Shown here piece by piece: positions 1 to 13,724 of a DNA stretch of 64,000 nucleotides. Within the stretch, counting starts at the first letter, position 1, and the number at the start of each line of letters is the position of its first letter. Source of the stretch: Serinus canaria (lineage: Eukaryota; Chordata; Aves; Passeriformes; Fringillidae); NCBI RefSeq assembly GCF_022539315.1, contig NC_066315.1, forward strand, positions 90,064,990 to 90,128,989, in the 5' to 3' direction. The position numbers and the translations under genes are program-made. A model generated the notes under the pieces. That model searched no databases and was not told where the DNA came from. It saw nothing but the letters and a program-made list of their open reading frames with translations.

Positions 1-3000
1 CTTTTTTACTTAACTGGTTAAATCAGGTCCCTGACAGCCTGCAACAGTGTGAAATAGGGAAGATTATAGAGGTTGAGAAAAGTCTCAGACTGAAGGTGAC
101 ATATATTATTTCCATGTCATATCAAAAAACAGGTACTTTTCCTTCTTCATCTTTACCAATTTTGATTTAGTTTTGATCAGCAGCAGAAAGGAAATTTGTG
201 TTCTCAATTAGCTTCCTTCAACTGCTGGCTGATTTAATTATCTCTTACTGTAGCAAAATAATTATTTTTTAATGGAGCATTTTATATCTGTGAAAGGAGC
301 AAGTTGTTTGAGTCTGCAAAGTCTTATGTCATCCCAAAGGACTTTCAATGAGGTATGCTAGGTGACACAACTTGGAAGATGCTTTTTGAACAGATATTCT
401 TAGCAGGACAAATGCAGGCACCCATTCCTTAGCCCCTGAAATGAAAAGCCTCACCGTGGGTAATCTCTGTGTGCCAGCAGTCCTTTGTTGAGTGACAGTC
501 AGAATATGGGTTGGAGGCTGCATGTCCATCTTTGATCTCCAGGCTGTGGAGTGAAATCAGTTTGAACTTTTGGTGGTTTAGTTTAAAAGTGCCAATAATA
601 TCCTGTGCCTTTGACAGTGGGCCTTAAAGGCACAATAGTGGAAAGGTGCTGTTCTGTAAGGGGAATACATCAATGTCAAATTCTTCCATATTAATCTTAC
701 CCTCATTCCCTTTCAATATGTATTCAAGGCAATTAAAGGGTAAAGAAGAATCATGAAGAGTATCTCTTAATATCTTGAAAAAGACAAATTATGTATTTTT
801 ATTCTGTACATCAAAGCATTCCTGCTAGTATCCAGTTAGTGTGAAAACGGAGGAGATGGCTATTCAGTCTTTCTCTTCTATTTCAGTATATACATCAGCT
901 GTTACCTCCATGTGAATTTCTTACAGTGGCAAGAGTATCTATTTTATATAGATTGCTGCTTCTCCTGTTTTCATTGTCATTTCTCACCTTTTCTAATTGT
1001 TTTGTTAACACAAACACTTAATCAGCCTGAGGATTTTGACCTCACTGGTCATCTCTCTTATTCTGTGAAACTCATGCTCAGTTTTTGGAGATTCATCTTA
1101 TTCTGCCATTGTGCCATTGATGTTCTCTTACAGTCGGCTTCATTTACAATTTCATTTAACTCTGGAAATAAGCTTCTGCTAGAAACAAAGTATAAATTTT
1201 TGTGCTTCCTCAAAATATCCTCTGTTTCTACATATTTTATGTAATCTAGTCATAACTGCTGGCTTGTAGGCAAGTAACTCCTTCAGGCAATACAGTGATT
1301 AGATTGTAATGACATTCAAAACTGAGGAACCTTATTTTGGATTCAGCATCTCATGTTGGAAAGTTTTCTAACAAAATTATAGGTACCCTAATCATGATAT
1401 ATTACTGCTCGCTCTTGGGCATATTAATATAGGATGAGTTCCTGTGTTAGAAAGGGGGGTTGGAAAGGGAAAATTCCTGGTTCTCATGCGATTGGATATT
1501 AAAGAGCCTACCCTGAGATTTGTTTTATTGTCCCAGAGATCCATAGGTATTCAAATCCCACCTCTGAATTACTGACAAGGTTGCAGGTGTTCAAGAAAAC
1601 TGGTGATGTTTCTAGCTTTTGCTTTCCTTCTGAAACAAGGCTGATGTGATTGCACTGTCAGCTCCTCCTAGGAATTTCTGACCAATGGCCAATGGCAACC
1701 CAGTTTTAACAAGGGATTTCCCAAAGACTTTTAGCTTCTACACATTTCTGTGAAAATGAGCTTCTGTGGACAGGGATCCCTATGAATGAAGAAGAAGTTG
1801 CAATATGAGCACAGAGAACTTAGGGTCAGCTGTGCTGTGTTGTCCTACATGTTCAGCTGCTGTTTATGGAAAGGGGATTGACTGGATTGAGAAGATTGTT
1901 AAAAAAACAGCAGAAAAAAATTGAGGAAACACAGAGGAAGGGTGAAACTCAGAAGGGTATGAAGTTGGAGCTGAGGTATGGGCTCATAGAAGCCAGGGAC
2001 ACATGCATCTGTAAGAAACCAGGCTTTAATAGGTGTCTGTTACTCATCAAAATTATTGTTAACACAGAATTTCACAGCTATGTTCAGGTTAAAATGATGT
2101 GGTTTACCATGAAAATACTGCAGGTCATCACAGGGATTTCTATACTGGCCACTGAAGCAAATTTCTTCGTGTCAATATCTGAATTTTCTAAATCCTTATA
2201 CTTGTTACCTGGAGCTCCAGCTTGGACACATAACCATTTGATAAAAGAATGTGGTGTTTCATTTTCTTTTTAGCCTTTTTCATCATGTTTGCTCCAGTAC
2301 AGTGAGTTTGTGCTGCTTTTGCCTTCACTGCACAATTTTCATGTATTATTAGTTTGAGTAATGAAAAGGGCATTTAAACTAGTCTTTGTCTAAGAAGATT
2401 AGCTACTTCTATCTATGTGATGCAGGCAGTCCCTCTTGAAGAGGCCTTTTTCCCACTGGAATATGACCCGATGCACCAACAAACCACAATCTTTGTCATT
2501 TTGGCCCATAATTCACTATTGTAATCTTCTTTTTTGCTGCTTCTTCTTCTTTTTCCTATTTTCTTTTCTCCTGGGATTGGAGGGATTTTATAGATTTTCT
2601 GTATTTGTGTTGTGCTTTTAATAGACAAAGTGCATGAGGGAAAGACACCTCTTGAGGTCTTATATAATAAGGTGCAAACCTGAGGACATTCTGGTCCCGC
2701 TTTCAGGAGTTAGCTGAGCACATAAGGAAGTTTTGCTCACTTCTCTGTAGGAATGCCCAGGAGCATGAGAAAAGCAGAGTAGGTCTGACCTTCAGGCAGA
2801 ATTTCCTGTGAAGTTTCTCCTCATTTGAGAGAAGCTGTGGTGAATTTGGAGGGAGAGAGACCTTTTAGTTCTGCAAATCCTCCCCCTGGTACATGTTGCC
2901 AGCAGGAGCCCTGCCATTATTGATGAACCCTCCTGAAGATTTGCAGTTGCTGCTGGAGAAGAGGGTGCATGGGGAGTTGAAACAGATGATCAGTGCCATA

Positions 3001-6000
3001 CCTGCTAATTAGCTGTGTGTCTCAGTGTGGGGATGGATGCATACGTGCACAAGGAAGAGCAGACTTGGAAGCAGTCGTATGTTCACCTTTCAGCTTAGAG
3101 AAGTGGATGTGGCACTACAGCAGGCAAGACTGGTCTAGGGCAAAAGAATTCCTTTAGTGACAAAGGTCCTTTCACAGAGATGCTGAGTGCCAGTGCTTCA
3201 TTGCAGTTGTAGCCCAGGGAAGACATTTACATCACTTTGCTGTTAAGAGCAGAAACGTGGTCCACATTTAAATTAATCCAAAATTTAAATTGCAAATTTG
3301 AGAAAATTTCCAGACTGAGGTATGGCAAGAAGTGCACATCCTAAATTTCAAATGCACTGCAAGATATAGTAGGACCTTCTTTTTTCTTCTTTTCACCTTC
3401 TGCCTCAAAGTATGACATTGATTCTATGGCTGAACTTGTCCTTCTATCAACTTGAAACTGGCTTCTATCCAGTGTTCACTTTTATTCAAATACAGTTAGC
3501 TGTTCTTTTTCATCTTTTTTGTCCTGCAGAAAACATCAAAACTATGATATATAGTCTAGTTTTTGCCTTTGATCTAGCGTCTAAGGTTCAGTTCACTACA
3601 TAAAGTGGGAATAAAAGTATTTTAATACAGCTCTAGAGTTAGGTCAAAGCAGTTCAAGACTGAACCTGTATATTTATTCTAACATGATTTGCATGTTCTG
3701 GCATGCAAATTTAAAAATGGGGCTCAAAAAAACCCCCATTTTTTTCTTATTTTTCTTCTTCTTAGCTGTTTGCACATATTCATTGAATCACTTTTGTTTA
3801 GTGTTGGATCAATAGTATTAAATGAATGAATGATGGCCTCAGAAACTGAAACACATTGAAAAAGCATGAATGTTACTTTGCCTTGCAGTATAATTTATAC
3901 TTGGGAAAACATTTAATTCTGAACAAATAAGATATTCTCTCTGTCTGAATCTGAATGGTCTCTTGAACAAAAATAAAATACATTAAAAATGTCCCAAACA
4001 CACAGTGTAATACATAAGCATTGATGGGTTTTTTTGAAATACAAAGCCTTGTTATAATGCTAACACGCATTGTTGTAAGGTGTTTAAAATGTCCAGGTTC
4101 ATTTATAATTAGAATAAATAATGGCTGTGAACTTTGGGATTTGGGGATTTTTTTCCTCCATGTAATTTTTTATTGTTGCAATGCTTATACTGCAGGATTT
4201 TTTTTTAATTTGTTTATTTTTCTTTCCCATTGTGTTAATTTCTATTTAACAGGCCTGATGTCTTTTCTCACGTGGCTTTTGCAGCCCCACAGCTAGGATA
4301 GACCTGCCAGGTAGAATCTTACTTACCAAAATGTTTAAGTGCAGCACCTTGCAGCTATTGCAGATCTTCATTCCCTGCTCCAAAGGTATCCCTTAATGCT
4401 CCCCCAGGCTGCTATTTGCTGCCGCCCTTTCTGGGGGGGTTATAGGAGGGGCAATTTTGGTTCATGTCTCTTCCTTCTCTCCTCTTCCCTGTTCTGATAT
4501 GATAGGCAGAGTTAAGATTTGCTTCTTTGTAAAATCACTTGTAGTTCAGCATCTTCTTTATGCTGAATAAGGATGACTGTGATATACACCTATTTACTTT
4601 TCAGATTTGAGATTATTTTTGACACATTTTCTAGTACCTTGTCAGATGTCTGGGGTTTTTTTTAATGGTTTAACCCACTGTAAAAAAGTGTTGCTAAATT
4701 TTGGCCTAGCATTGTATTTTCACTTGACTTTTTCTGGAAAATGTCATACAATTTGTGAGGATGTAGCTCTGTGACACTAATGCCCCATTAATAACAATAT
4801 TTAATTTATTCACAGTTGCGCCAGCCCAAAGAATCATGTTTTAATTCATCAATCCCATTGATTTCATTACTCTGTGACCCAAAAACTTGCCTAGAATCTC
4901 CCATTACTCAGTGGAAGCATTTTTAGTTTCTCAGCAATTGCAGCACTGAATTTTGAGCTGCCTCTTGCATTTTTCCCTCTGCCTGACTCTACAAATCTTG
5001 TTTCTCTCTCATTGCAAGCTCTCTCAGGAAGATCAGATGCTAATTAGCTGTCCATCTGTATATGGTTTTTCTGCTTTAAAGGTTATATTGATTTGAAGCT
5101 ATCTTATTTTATTGAAAATCACTTATCACTTTTTGGCTGGTTTTTGGCAATCACTATTAATTTATTCCAAAATGTTCAGACTATAATATTGTATTTCTCT
5201 GACTATTGCAGTATTTCAAATATTCTAGGAAATCAGTTTCAAGCTTCTTTTACCACCAAATGTGGTTCTTCTGGTTATTTTCACTACACCTAAGATTTCT
5301 GCAAAGCTGGAATTGGTTATTTTGGTGTGCTACTTGTCAGAGTGACTACTGTGATTTGTCTCTTCAACAAGCAGCACGGAGTGTGCTCTACAAAACCAGC
5401 TTGCTGGCTCTTTCTCAACAGTCTGCTTGGGAAGCCCTGGGGTTGTTTTCTCTCCAGTCCCTTTGGCCAGCCTGGCTTGAGTGGCCTTATGTGGAGTGGC
5501 ACCCTCTGCCATAGCTGCTGTTTTCCTTGGAAACACACAAACCTGTCCAAAGTAAGAAGGCAAATACAACAACAACTAATAATAACTAACAAATACAACT
5601 TGACAGCTAAGTCAAGGCAAAATTGACATGATAAATTTTGTTCCTTCATACTGTGGCTCCCACAGCCTTAAATTCACTTCTTCATTTCATTCTCTCTCAT
5701 TTGAATGTTTTTCTTCATGTCACTGTTCTATTACTGAACAAGGAAAGCACTTTCATATGGTAAATTAACCTGTTTTTCCCTGAATGTTGTTTGGCAGCAG
5801 TTACCTAATTAGTTATTTTGAGGAATAGCTTAATTCATACAAATTTGGCATCAACAGCACCTGGGCATAGATTGAAGAACAAACTAATACACCAAGAAAC
5901 TGGAAAAAGAGTAATCATTGCCATGAAATTTTGACATTTAAATAAAATATTTACTGGCCTTCAAAAATAGAAAAAGTTTAATTGTGCTCCCTTAAAGAAG

Positions 6001-7435
6001 TAATTCAATGGTGATATGTTTATAGAAGAGCAAATGCTGAGGTACAAATTCTCACATAATAGAAGCTTTTCTAAGGGCATGATTGTAAAATTCACTGGAG
6101 TGGGGTTCTTGGTATGTGATTCATCTAGGATGGAAACCTATATGGATGATATCTGTTATAATTTTTGGTATTCCCAGTACTCCATGCACCTGGAACAGTT
6201 TCTGGGGTCTTGCAGATCTTGCTACATGCTTTCTCCAGGCATCAGTAAAGTTTGAAACAACTGGAGAAAAGTAAGACAAATTGAGCAAGTGATAATTATA
6301 TTTTAATAAACGTGAAGTGATTTGGAAACACACTTATTTTCTTTAGCCTTGGTTGTCACACATAGAAAAACTCGAATCTCAGTGTCAGAGACAATAGAAA
6401 TGATCAATGTAGCTTAATAACCTCCAGAGTGTTGGAAAAAGAGCCTTGCATTCAGAATTGTGACTGAGACAATTTGTAGTTGGAATAAGAAGCTTTGTTT
6501 GGCCCTAGGATTACGCTGAGAAGAAGAATGTATTCCACAGCTCTTAAGCATTGACTTGTGATGTCATTTCCCTGTCCTTCTCATCACATTTAACACTTAC
6601 AACTACAGATAGCTTACGTAACTGAATCTAAACTTAATTTTGCACTAGAAAATAGTTCCACAGTTGTATGTTTCCACTCTTTCAGAATCTCTTCTTGGCT
6701 CTCTGAATTTTAATTCCAAACTGTAGTTGCAAATCCAGATTTAATTTGATTTCTTGTTTTGCCTTGATTTCATTCATTTTTAGGAGATGCGTAGTTTGAA
6801 ATTTCTGAACTCTGTGTTAAGCCATAACACCTTCTTCTCCTAATTCTCAAAGTAAAGGAAGGCATTTCTCCAGTGAAGTGCAGTCCTTGTGTTCCCTTAC
6901 CTTACAAAATTCCATGAGACTTTGTTATCCAGTAGACAGCCTATCACAACCTGATTAAAAAACTACAGCAGGATTGGCAATATAACCACTATGAGCTTTG
7001 TTTGTGTTATGATGCAACAGTAAGTTAGGAAAATTCTGTAATTATTTATAATTAAGCTACTGTGAGGGCACAGTGTGTATCAGGAGGTGGATTCATTATG
7101 TTGGTTTGCTTTCTGAAAGTAAGAAGATTAGTGGCACAGCTTCTGGAAGGTTTGTTTAAGTCCTTCAGTATTCAGATAAGGGAATAAGTATGCATGTGAC
7201 TGGGGAGTGGCAAGTCTCCAGCAGTCTAAAATATTGCAGCAGTGCTTGGGAGCTACGATTTTGTATTCTTTTTAAGTACTGTCTTTCTGACATAAATCAA
7301 GAGTTAATTTGTTCTATTGAAAGAAAGGCAAGAAAGTTCTTCTTCAAAGCCCTTTTGAAAAGCTTGTAGAAGAGTGATGACAGTCTGAAATAGTCTACAA
7401 TTGCCAGTCAAAAGCTGGATGTTCTTCTGCATTTT
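1..7435. other. Unique AT-rich non-coding stretch, no gene recognised
   Basis: No exon, RNA gene or recognisable transposable element was found here. Open frames reach only about 135 codons and have low-complexity or hydrophobic compositions expected from translating AT-rich DNA by chance. The only local structure I note is a short fold-back at 3713-3743, where AAAAATGGGG is followed by its exact complement after an 11-base loop; in a vertebrate genome this has no assumed function. Regulatory elements or very old repeats below my recognition limit are not excluded. Confidence 0.6.
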
Positions 7436-7888
7436 TCCAGTGGAGGGCACAAAGATGGTCGGGGTCTGGAGCATCTCTCCTGTGACAACAGGCTGAGAGA
7501 GCTAAGGTTGTTCAGCCTGGAGAAAGGATGGCTCCAGGGCCTTATAAAAACCTTCCAGTACCTAAAGGGAGGTTACAAGAAAGCTGGAGAGGGACATTTT
7601 ACAGGAGCATGGAGAGATAAAACCATAAGGATAACAGCTTTAGACTGAAAGCAGATCGGTTTAGATTGATTATCAGGAATAAATTCTTCACTGTGGAGGT
7701 GGTGAGACACTGGAGCAGGTTGCCCAGAGAACTTGTGGATGTCTCATACCAGGAAGTGTTCAAGGCCAGGTTGGAGGGGGGCTCTGAACAGCCTGGTCTA
7801 GTAGCCTGTGTCCCTGCCCATGACAGTGGCTTTAGAGCTAGGTGATCCTTAAGGTCCATTCCAGACTAAACCGTTCCGTGATTCCAAA
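7436..7888 (+). mobile_element. CR1 LINE, 5'-truncated 3' end
   Basis: This is the 3' untranslated part of an avian CR1 non-LTR retrotransposon. The usual landmarks appear in order: the TTCAGCCTGGAGAA block near 7514, the 'ggtgagacactggagcaggttgcccagaga' type block at about 7700, the 'gaagtgttcaaggccagg' block near 7752, and the terminal CCGTGATTCC-like tail near 7875. It is 5'-truncated, as most CR1 copies are, with no target-site duplication, which is also normal for CR1. Scattered small differences from the usual consensus suggest moderate age. The 86-codon minus-strand frame here is only the antisense of the repeat. Confidence 0.95.
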
Positions 7889-7966
7889 CAAACTCACCAA
7901 CTGGATCCACTAATCTGTTTGGGAGTATCTGTAGCTGCAAGTACAAGACCACTTCTGGGAGAGTGG

Positions 7967-7990
7967 CATTATTAGCCCTGGCTAATAATG
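7967..7990. repeat. Perfect 11-bp inverted repeat with 2-nt spacer
   Basis: CATTATTAGCC at 7967-7977 is followed by CT and then by its exact reverse complement at 7980-7990. It lies about 80 bases downstream of the CR1 tail, in otherwise unique DNA. No function is implied. Such quasi-palindromes can arise by template switching during replication. Confidence 0.9.
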
Positions 7991-10900
7991 GGGCTTTTTG
8001 CTATAAAGACACTCTTCTGCTAAAGTGGTCATTTTCCTCATGTCTCTCATTTAATTTAAACAATCACTCCAAAATTTTGTTTGGCAAGCAAATTTTAGCT
8101 GCTTCTTTTTTCAAAGCTCAGAATGCTACTGAGAAAAGCAGAGTGACTGAGCAAGCAGTAGAGATGATCAGTATTATGTTTAGCTCTTACTATGTAAATT
8201 AAATAAGAGGTTGTGTACCTACCTGTATATGTATGCATACACACTCGTATCTGTGTAGAATTATCCAAAGCTGCCCTCAGTCTCTTTTATGGCTCAGTCT
8301 ATTGCTTGTGGGCACTGGCATGTTTCAGATAAATGCATTTTCTTACATTGCATCAGGATGCATTCTCATTCAGAATTATTGTTGACATGTTTAAGTGGAT
8401 GCTTCATAAGCAGCCTGCTTTGAAATTTTCTTCCTGTGATTTTCTGCTCTCCAGGCCTTCACCTGTTTTATTTTGTTCTGTTTGCTTGTGAGAAGTTAAA
8501 AAATAATCTGATTTGCAAATCTAAAAGTGAAGGGAGGGCCAGAACAAGGAGTTTACTTATACAGAAAAATCCTGTATGTTATTTCTGGATCTTGATGCAG
8601 GAATCCGGAATTTTACAGATTAGGGACTTTAATCAGTCCAGCCTGGGCGAAATTTGTCTATAGAAACAGAAGTTTAAGAATTAATTTTTTACCTAGCAAA
8701 TTTCATTCTATCTCTTCAAATTTTCCTGTCTTGACTATTAAAATTTAGTAAAGTTGCAGCTGTGAAATCTGCTAATGCTTGAGGAAATTAACGTGAATGT
8801 TGACTATGAGTTCTTTGAGTTCTCATTGTGAAAACTCTTGTGACCGATGTGATTTTGTCCTTGCTTTTGGAAGTGTGTAGGACAGCATGATAAAATCCTG
8901 TCTTTATGCTGGTTTTAGCTTGGGAGGAAGCGAGAAAATGAAGATGATGGTTTCTTATCTTTTTCCTTTGTTAGAGCAAAGGGCAGAATGATGCAACTAT
9001 GGGGCCCTGAGTTTCACTGCCTGACTACTCACCTTTATTGATTGAGACCTCAAGCTACAGTTTTTGCAACCATAATAATCATAGAATCCTCTTATGCATA
9101 GACTGTACTCAAGATGGCAGGAGGCATATCTTCATTTATAACACAAATCTTCTTCATAACAAATGTGCTTGCACTGGCCTGACTTGTCTCCTATTCACTG
9201 TCCAATTGTTAGATCACAATAAGAGATCTAGAATTCTGCAACTTAATGTTGCTTTAAGAAAATGCATGCAGGTAAGCTGCTGGGTTTTTTTTTTTTTTTT
9301 AATTAAATAATTGAATGGAAGACAACAAAACTGAGTAATAATCTTTGTACAAACAATTCTTTGCTTTGCTCTTTCTGTCAGCCTCATTCTTAACTTTTCT
9401 ATTTCCCATTGCCACAAGCAGTGCTAGGAGGGCTTAAAGGCAGCGCTTTGCCAATTAGTCATGGCTTGCACACTGCTCGTCTGAACAGCAGGCATTCATT
9501 TTTATGTCCACGTTTATTAATGCAGATGAACCAACATAGGGGAGTCTCGTAGTTAGTTCTATGGTCTAACTGGTTATGTGAGCAGGGAAAATGAAACCTT
9601 AAATGTTGTTGCCCAAAACTCTGCTGTTTTACAGGCAGATTATTATAGCATTATAATCACCTTGGAAAGACAGCTTGTGCCTCCAGTCACAAATGAATTC
9701 ACACAGAATCTGACATTCTTAGCATAGTTGTAAAGGGAAGAGGTCGCTGGGCAGTAAATCTTAGAATTAATGTTTACTGAGAATAAGTGATTGAGAGTGC
9801 TTCTTTGGAAGTCTTGGCTGCCTGTCCAGAGACTACATAAATCCCACCTGAATGTTTTCCCCAAAAGCTCCATTTCTAAGAGGTATGCTTTCAGAAAGCA
9901 AGGGTAATATTATTGCCTCAGCTCCCTGGATGAATAATGAAATGTGCATCACCTGAATTCTATAGAGCTTCAGACTTGTCCATGTATGAAATGGGTTTTG
10001 GTAACCCCTCTACATGAGGACACCTCGAGGCTCAGTATCTCATAAACTTACCATCAGACTTTGCCCTTGATCCTACTCTGCTTCAGAGTAGAAATGTCTC
10101 TCATTCTGCATCTCTGCTTGGTAGTCAGCCACCACCACAGCATGCTGGGTTCTGTCAGGAGGGGTCCCATCCCAGCTGATATTGCTTGTAAGTTTCTCAG
10201 GAGTCTTTACTGCAATTTCTACAGTCATCATGAAAAAAAAAATCAACAGAGGGATCAAAACACATGTCACTTTTCTGAATTGTCATCAAGATTATTGATG
10301 TTAATAAGCCAATGTTAAATTTCTAGTTTTGTACCTCCTTTGCTTTTGGCCTTTGAGGAAGGTAATTCTGTCTTTCCATTTTCTGTCTCAGATGATCATG
10401 GCTCAGTGCTTATACTAGTGAAATAAATTTCTAGGAATTGGAGATGGTACTGTCTTGGCTTCTTCTTTGGTGATAAAAAGACAAGTTCTGTGTGAGTACC
10501 TGGATCACTAAAGAGAATGGATGGATTTCCACTTATCTTTGGGTGCTCTAAACAATTTTTATATGGAATAATATGCATACCCACCTTTCAAATTTACCTG
10601 AAAATGGAAGCGTGTAAAAGAATGAAGTGTACACATTTTCAGAGCATGATTTGGTCCCAAGAGCATGGAGTTATGAAACCTGCAGCTTAAGCCCTGCAGA
10701 GGGTGGGATTTCAGATGCTCAACTTGGAATGGCTCATTGCTCTAGCTCTAAGCACCCCCATGCCTAGCATGCCTGATGTGTTTGAATCACATCCTGAGGC
10801 ACTTAAACTCTCCCTGTGTGCTGCACTGTGAGCTTAAGAGCCTAACTTTGTATTCCATTGCTCTGAAAAAGCACTGATGTCCCCAGAGTATGTGTTTGCC

Positions 10901-11711
10901 AGGTATTTCTGAAGCCATGTCTGTCTTTCATCATACCGCAACTGCTCACTGTGTTGAATCACCATATATAAAACTGCAGCTCTAATTTTAACATCACAAT
11001 TGACTTCTGTGGAAGTGGCTGTAATGAACAAAATGAAAAGTTATTAACCAAATCCTTTTTCCTGCTCTGCAGTCTAATTGTCATCTGGAGAAATCTCCTC
11101 AGAGTTGTAATAACAACTTTATGGGCTCAGCAGAGAGGAAGTTGTATGCCTCTACTGAGGTTTTAAACCAGTACTAGATATTGAAGACCAACACACCAAT
11201 TAAAAAAAACCCAAAACCAACTTTCATGGACATTTTGCCTGATTTTAGTAATGCCTAAATGTATAAGGCAGTTCCCTTTTTCTTTTCTCATATGGCTCCA
11301 GGTGCTGGATATGTACAAAATTTCTTTTGTGCATTTTATTTAGGCTTGCTCTAGTCGATGCAGGTTATTGTCATTGAGTTGCAGAAATAGGCCTTAATCC
11401 AATGCTCTGGTTGTCTTTTAAGATGTTTCCAGCAGGTAAGATAGTAAAGAGGTTGCTGGTGGTTTCCTGTGAAAATAAAACAACCAGAATATTTTCCCAG
11501 AAATTTGCAGATTTGCATTTCTCTCCTAAGACAGTCAAAAGCACCTCAGAGTGCCATAACCAATGGGCTATGGAGCCATTGTCCCTCACATGCTCTGTTT
11601 TTCTGGTCACACAATCCTTTTCAATGGTGTGCTGTGCAGTGGGGCACCAATGACAAGAGGTAGGAGAAGGTGTAGCTGGCACCCTTAACTTAGGGTGATG
11701 ATAAAACCAGT
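7991..11711. other. Unique non-coding stretch; possible conserved element near 9.45 kb
   Basis: No gene is recognised. A T-run sits at 9284-9300. The part at about 9425-9540 differs in texture from its surroundings: it keeps several CpG dinucleotides and has homeodomain-type AT cores (CCAATTAGTC near 9451, GTTTATTAATG near 9512). That is typical of vertebrate developmental enhancers, but the motifs are too short to be evidence on their own. Open frames here are 90 codons or shorter and look fortuitous. Confidence 0.45.
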
Positions 11712-11858
11712 GTTAGTGCATCAACCTGAGGATGACTTGGACAGGATTCTCAGACACGTGATGTGACTCTTGGCAATGGTGCTGTGCAGGACCAGGAGTT
11801 GGACTCGATCCTTGTGGGTCTCTTCCAACTCCACCTATTCTGTGGTTCTGTGGTCTAG
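11712..11858 (+). mobile_element. CR1 LINE 3' tail fragment
   Basis: A short CR1 3' end. It contains the recognisable 'ccaggagttggactcgat' and 'cttgtgggtctcttccaac' blocks (about 11790-11832) and ends in ATTCTGTGGTTCTGTGG, a decayed form of the CR1 terminal octamer repeat. The part upstream ('gacttggacaggat' onward, near 11732) fits the same subfamily. Only about 150 bases remain. Confidence 0.8.
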
Positions 11859-13607
11859 GTTTCCTTCCTTCTGTAAAAGACACTGACTTTAATATATGAG
11901 TGCTCCCACATTCTGGCAGCCAGTGTGTCTAGATAAAAATAATGAACTATAGCAAACTGCTTTGGCAGGGCAAGCATCAGTGCTCTTCTTCTGCCTGTGA
12001 TCTGCATGGATGGGTGTAGGGATCTGCTTCCTTGAATGATGTGGCTGGTCTTTGCAGAGCAAGATTTGGTACTCCCCATTACCCCAAGCATTCCAAATGT
12101 GCTAAATATGCCCTGTTTATGTATTGCTTGTTTTCTGCACCACCGTAGTTTCCAGTTCATCTTATAAGAAATCTAAACCTGCACAGAGTTCAAGGTGCTC
12201 TTCTGGGACCCAGCTCCCACAGGCTGAGTTCTGCAGTGTTTATCTCATATGTACTGGGAAAATTAATTTCACCTGTAACTGAGTTTGTATTCACTATGCT
12301 ACCTGAAGTTACCTTGTACAACACAAACATACAGCGAGGACAGGAACAAAAAATAGCTGGCTTATTGATTGTAGCTTAGGGGTCATTTTCAAACATTCCA
12401 GATATCTATAGAGGAACAATCCATCTCTGTTCCTGCTTAAAGAGTGTATGACTGATCTTGTCAGCTTTAATTTTTATGAAATCTAGAATGTGACATTTGG
12501 TATGTCTGAGCTTATGTCCATGTAGAATACTGTCTGTTCTTTAGAGTCAGTTCAGCATAGGGCATTCAAATTGTCTGTTTTACAGGAAAACATTACTGGA
12601 ATAGGTTTTTCAGGTTGTATGAGAAATCTTCAGTTTTTCTTTAAACTGCTGGATAACTTTCAAAAAGTCCTTAAAGGGCAAGAATATTATACACTAAATT
12701 TTCAGAATTTTAAAGTAAGTTTTTCCAGAATGAATCCCTAGCATTACTGTAGTGGTTCTCCACCACTTTAACACACAGATGACATCTTCCTTATTTTACC
12801 AAAATCTGAGCCTAAGAGAATTGAAAATTACAACATAATACATGAAAGTACCCTAGAGATACAAAATTTTTTTCTGGAGAGATCTTCTGTCTCTTATGGT
12901 TCTGTACCCAATCTAGAAATACAAGCTTTATATTTCTTTCAAAACACAGGCATTAATAAAAATTAATTTAATTTTAATATTTTCTAAGCTTTCTTCAAGC
13001 AAATTGAAAGACTAAGTGTTTTCATTTTGAAGAGACTTGTCTGTGTGGGGTGATTCCTCATCTTACTTTAGTTATGCCTAAATAATTATAAACCACCAGA
13101 TTTTTTCCTATAGCAGTATCTCTATTTTTACTTTGATCATAAAAAGTATAAAAATCTGCACTGTGAAAGTATGATAGAACATGCAGCTCAGAGCTGAAAA
13201 TATTGAAGTTCTCATTAGAATAGGCATGATTTGCTTACATTGCTCAAAATTAAAATCTCACATCTGTCAGTATTTATAATTCTATGATTTTATTATTCTA
13301 TGTAACTTTTCCTTGGATGAAGATGTAAATTCTTAATCATTTTCTGCATAAAGCAGTTTTGAAATGTTTCACTGTCAGGGAGACATACCTTAGTACTGTG
13401 ATTTTACAGTGATGTCTTAACTCTGTTTGACCCCAAGTTTAATTTTTCTTTAGAAATATACTTGAATTACTCAGAGCCATAAAAATAGAACCTCTATTTG
13501 CAGTGCAAAAATGAGATCCCATTTAGGTACATTTTCTGGTTTTAGCATAAACATGTTTCCTTGTTGGAATGCTTTAACATTAGAGCACAGGATCTTCTGA
13601 GTAGAGT
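11859..13607. other. Unique AT-rich stretch, nothing recognised
   Basis: No gene or repeat family recognised. The sequence is AT-rich throughout, with a strongly A/T-biased part around 12940-13020. The 101-codon minus-strand frame at 11855-12160 has no recognisable domain and looks fortuitous. Confidence 0.5.
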
Positions 13608-13693
13608 GGCAGAAAAGTTTTGTTTAATGTGAGGGTGATCAAACACTTAAGCAGGTTCCCAAGGGATGGTGTGGAGTCTCCATCCTTGGAGTT
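13608..13693 (+). mobile_element. CR1 LINE 3'-UTR fragment
   Basis: The bases from the 'gttttgtttaatgtgagggtg' region through 'gtctccatccttggag' match the CR1 3' UTR block that normally sits about 150 bases before the element's end. The tail is missing: after about 13693 the sequence leaves the CR1 pattern and, some 30 bases later, a different and more 5' part of CR1 begins in the same orientation. It is therefore a separate, 3'-truncated remnant next to the following copy, or the product of a rearrangement between two copies. Confidence 0.75.
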
Positions 13694-13724
13694 ACTTGGT
13701 ACCCTTGGTCTCACAGCTTTGGGC

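Noticed and set aside
1866..2273. 135-codon plus-strand open frame
   Set aside because: Lysine/glutamine-rich start from an A-rich stretch, then an unstructured mix; no family, no flanking gene signals.
3713..3743. Stem of AAAAATGGGG with its complement followed by T-run, looking like a bacterial terminator
   Set aside because: The sequence is vertebrate nuclear DNA; rho-independent termination does not apply, and A/T-run pairing makes such stems common.
9080..9096. AATCATAGAATCC resembling the antisense CR1 octamer tail
   Set aside because: No CR1 3' UTR sequence follows it; chance match.
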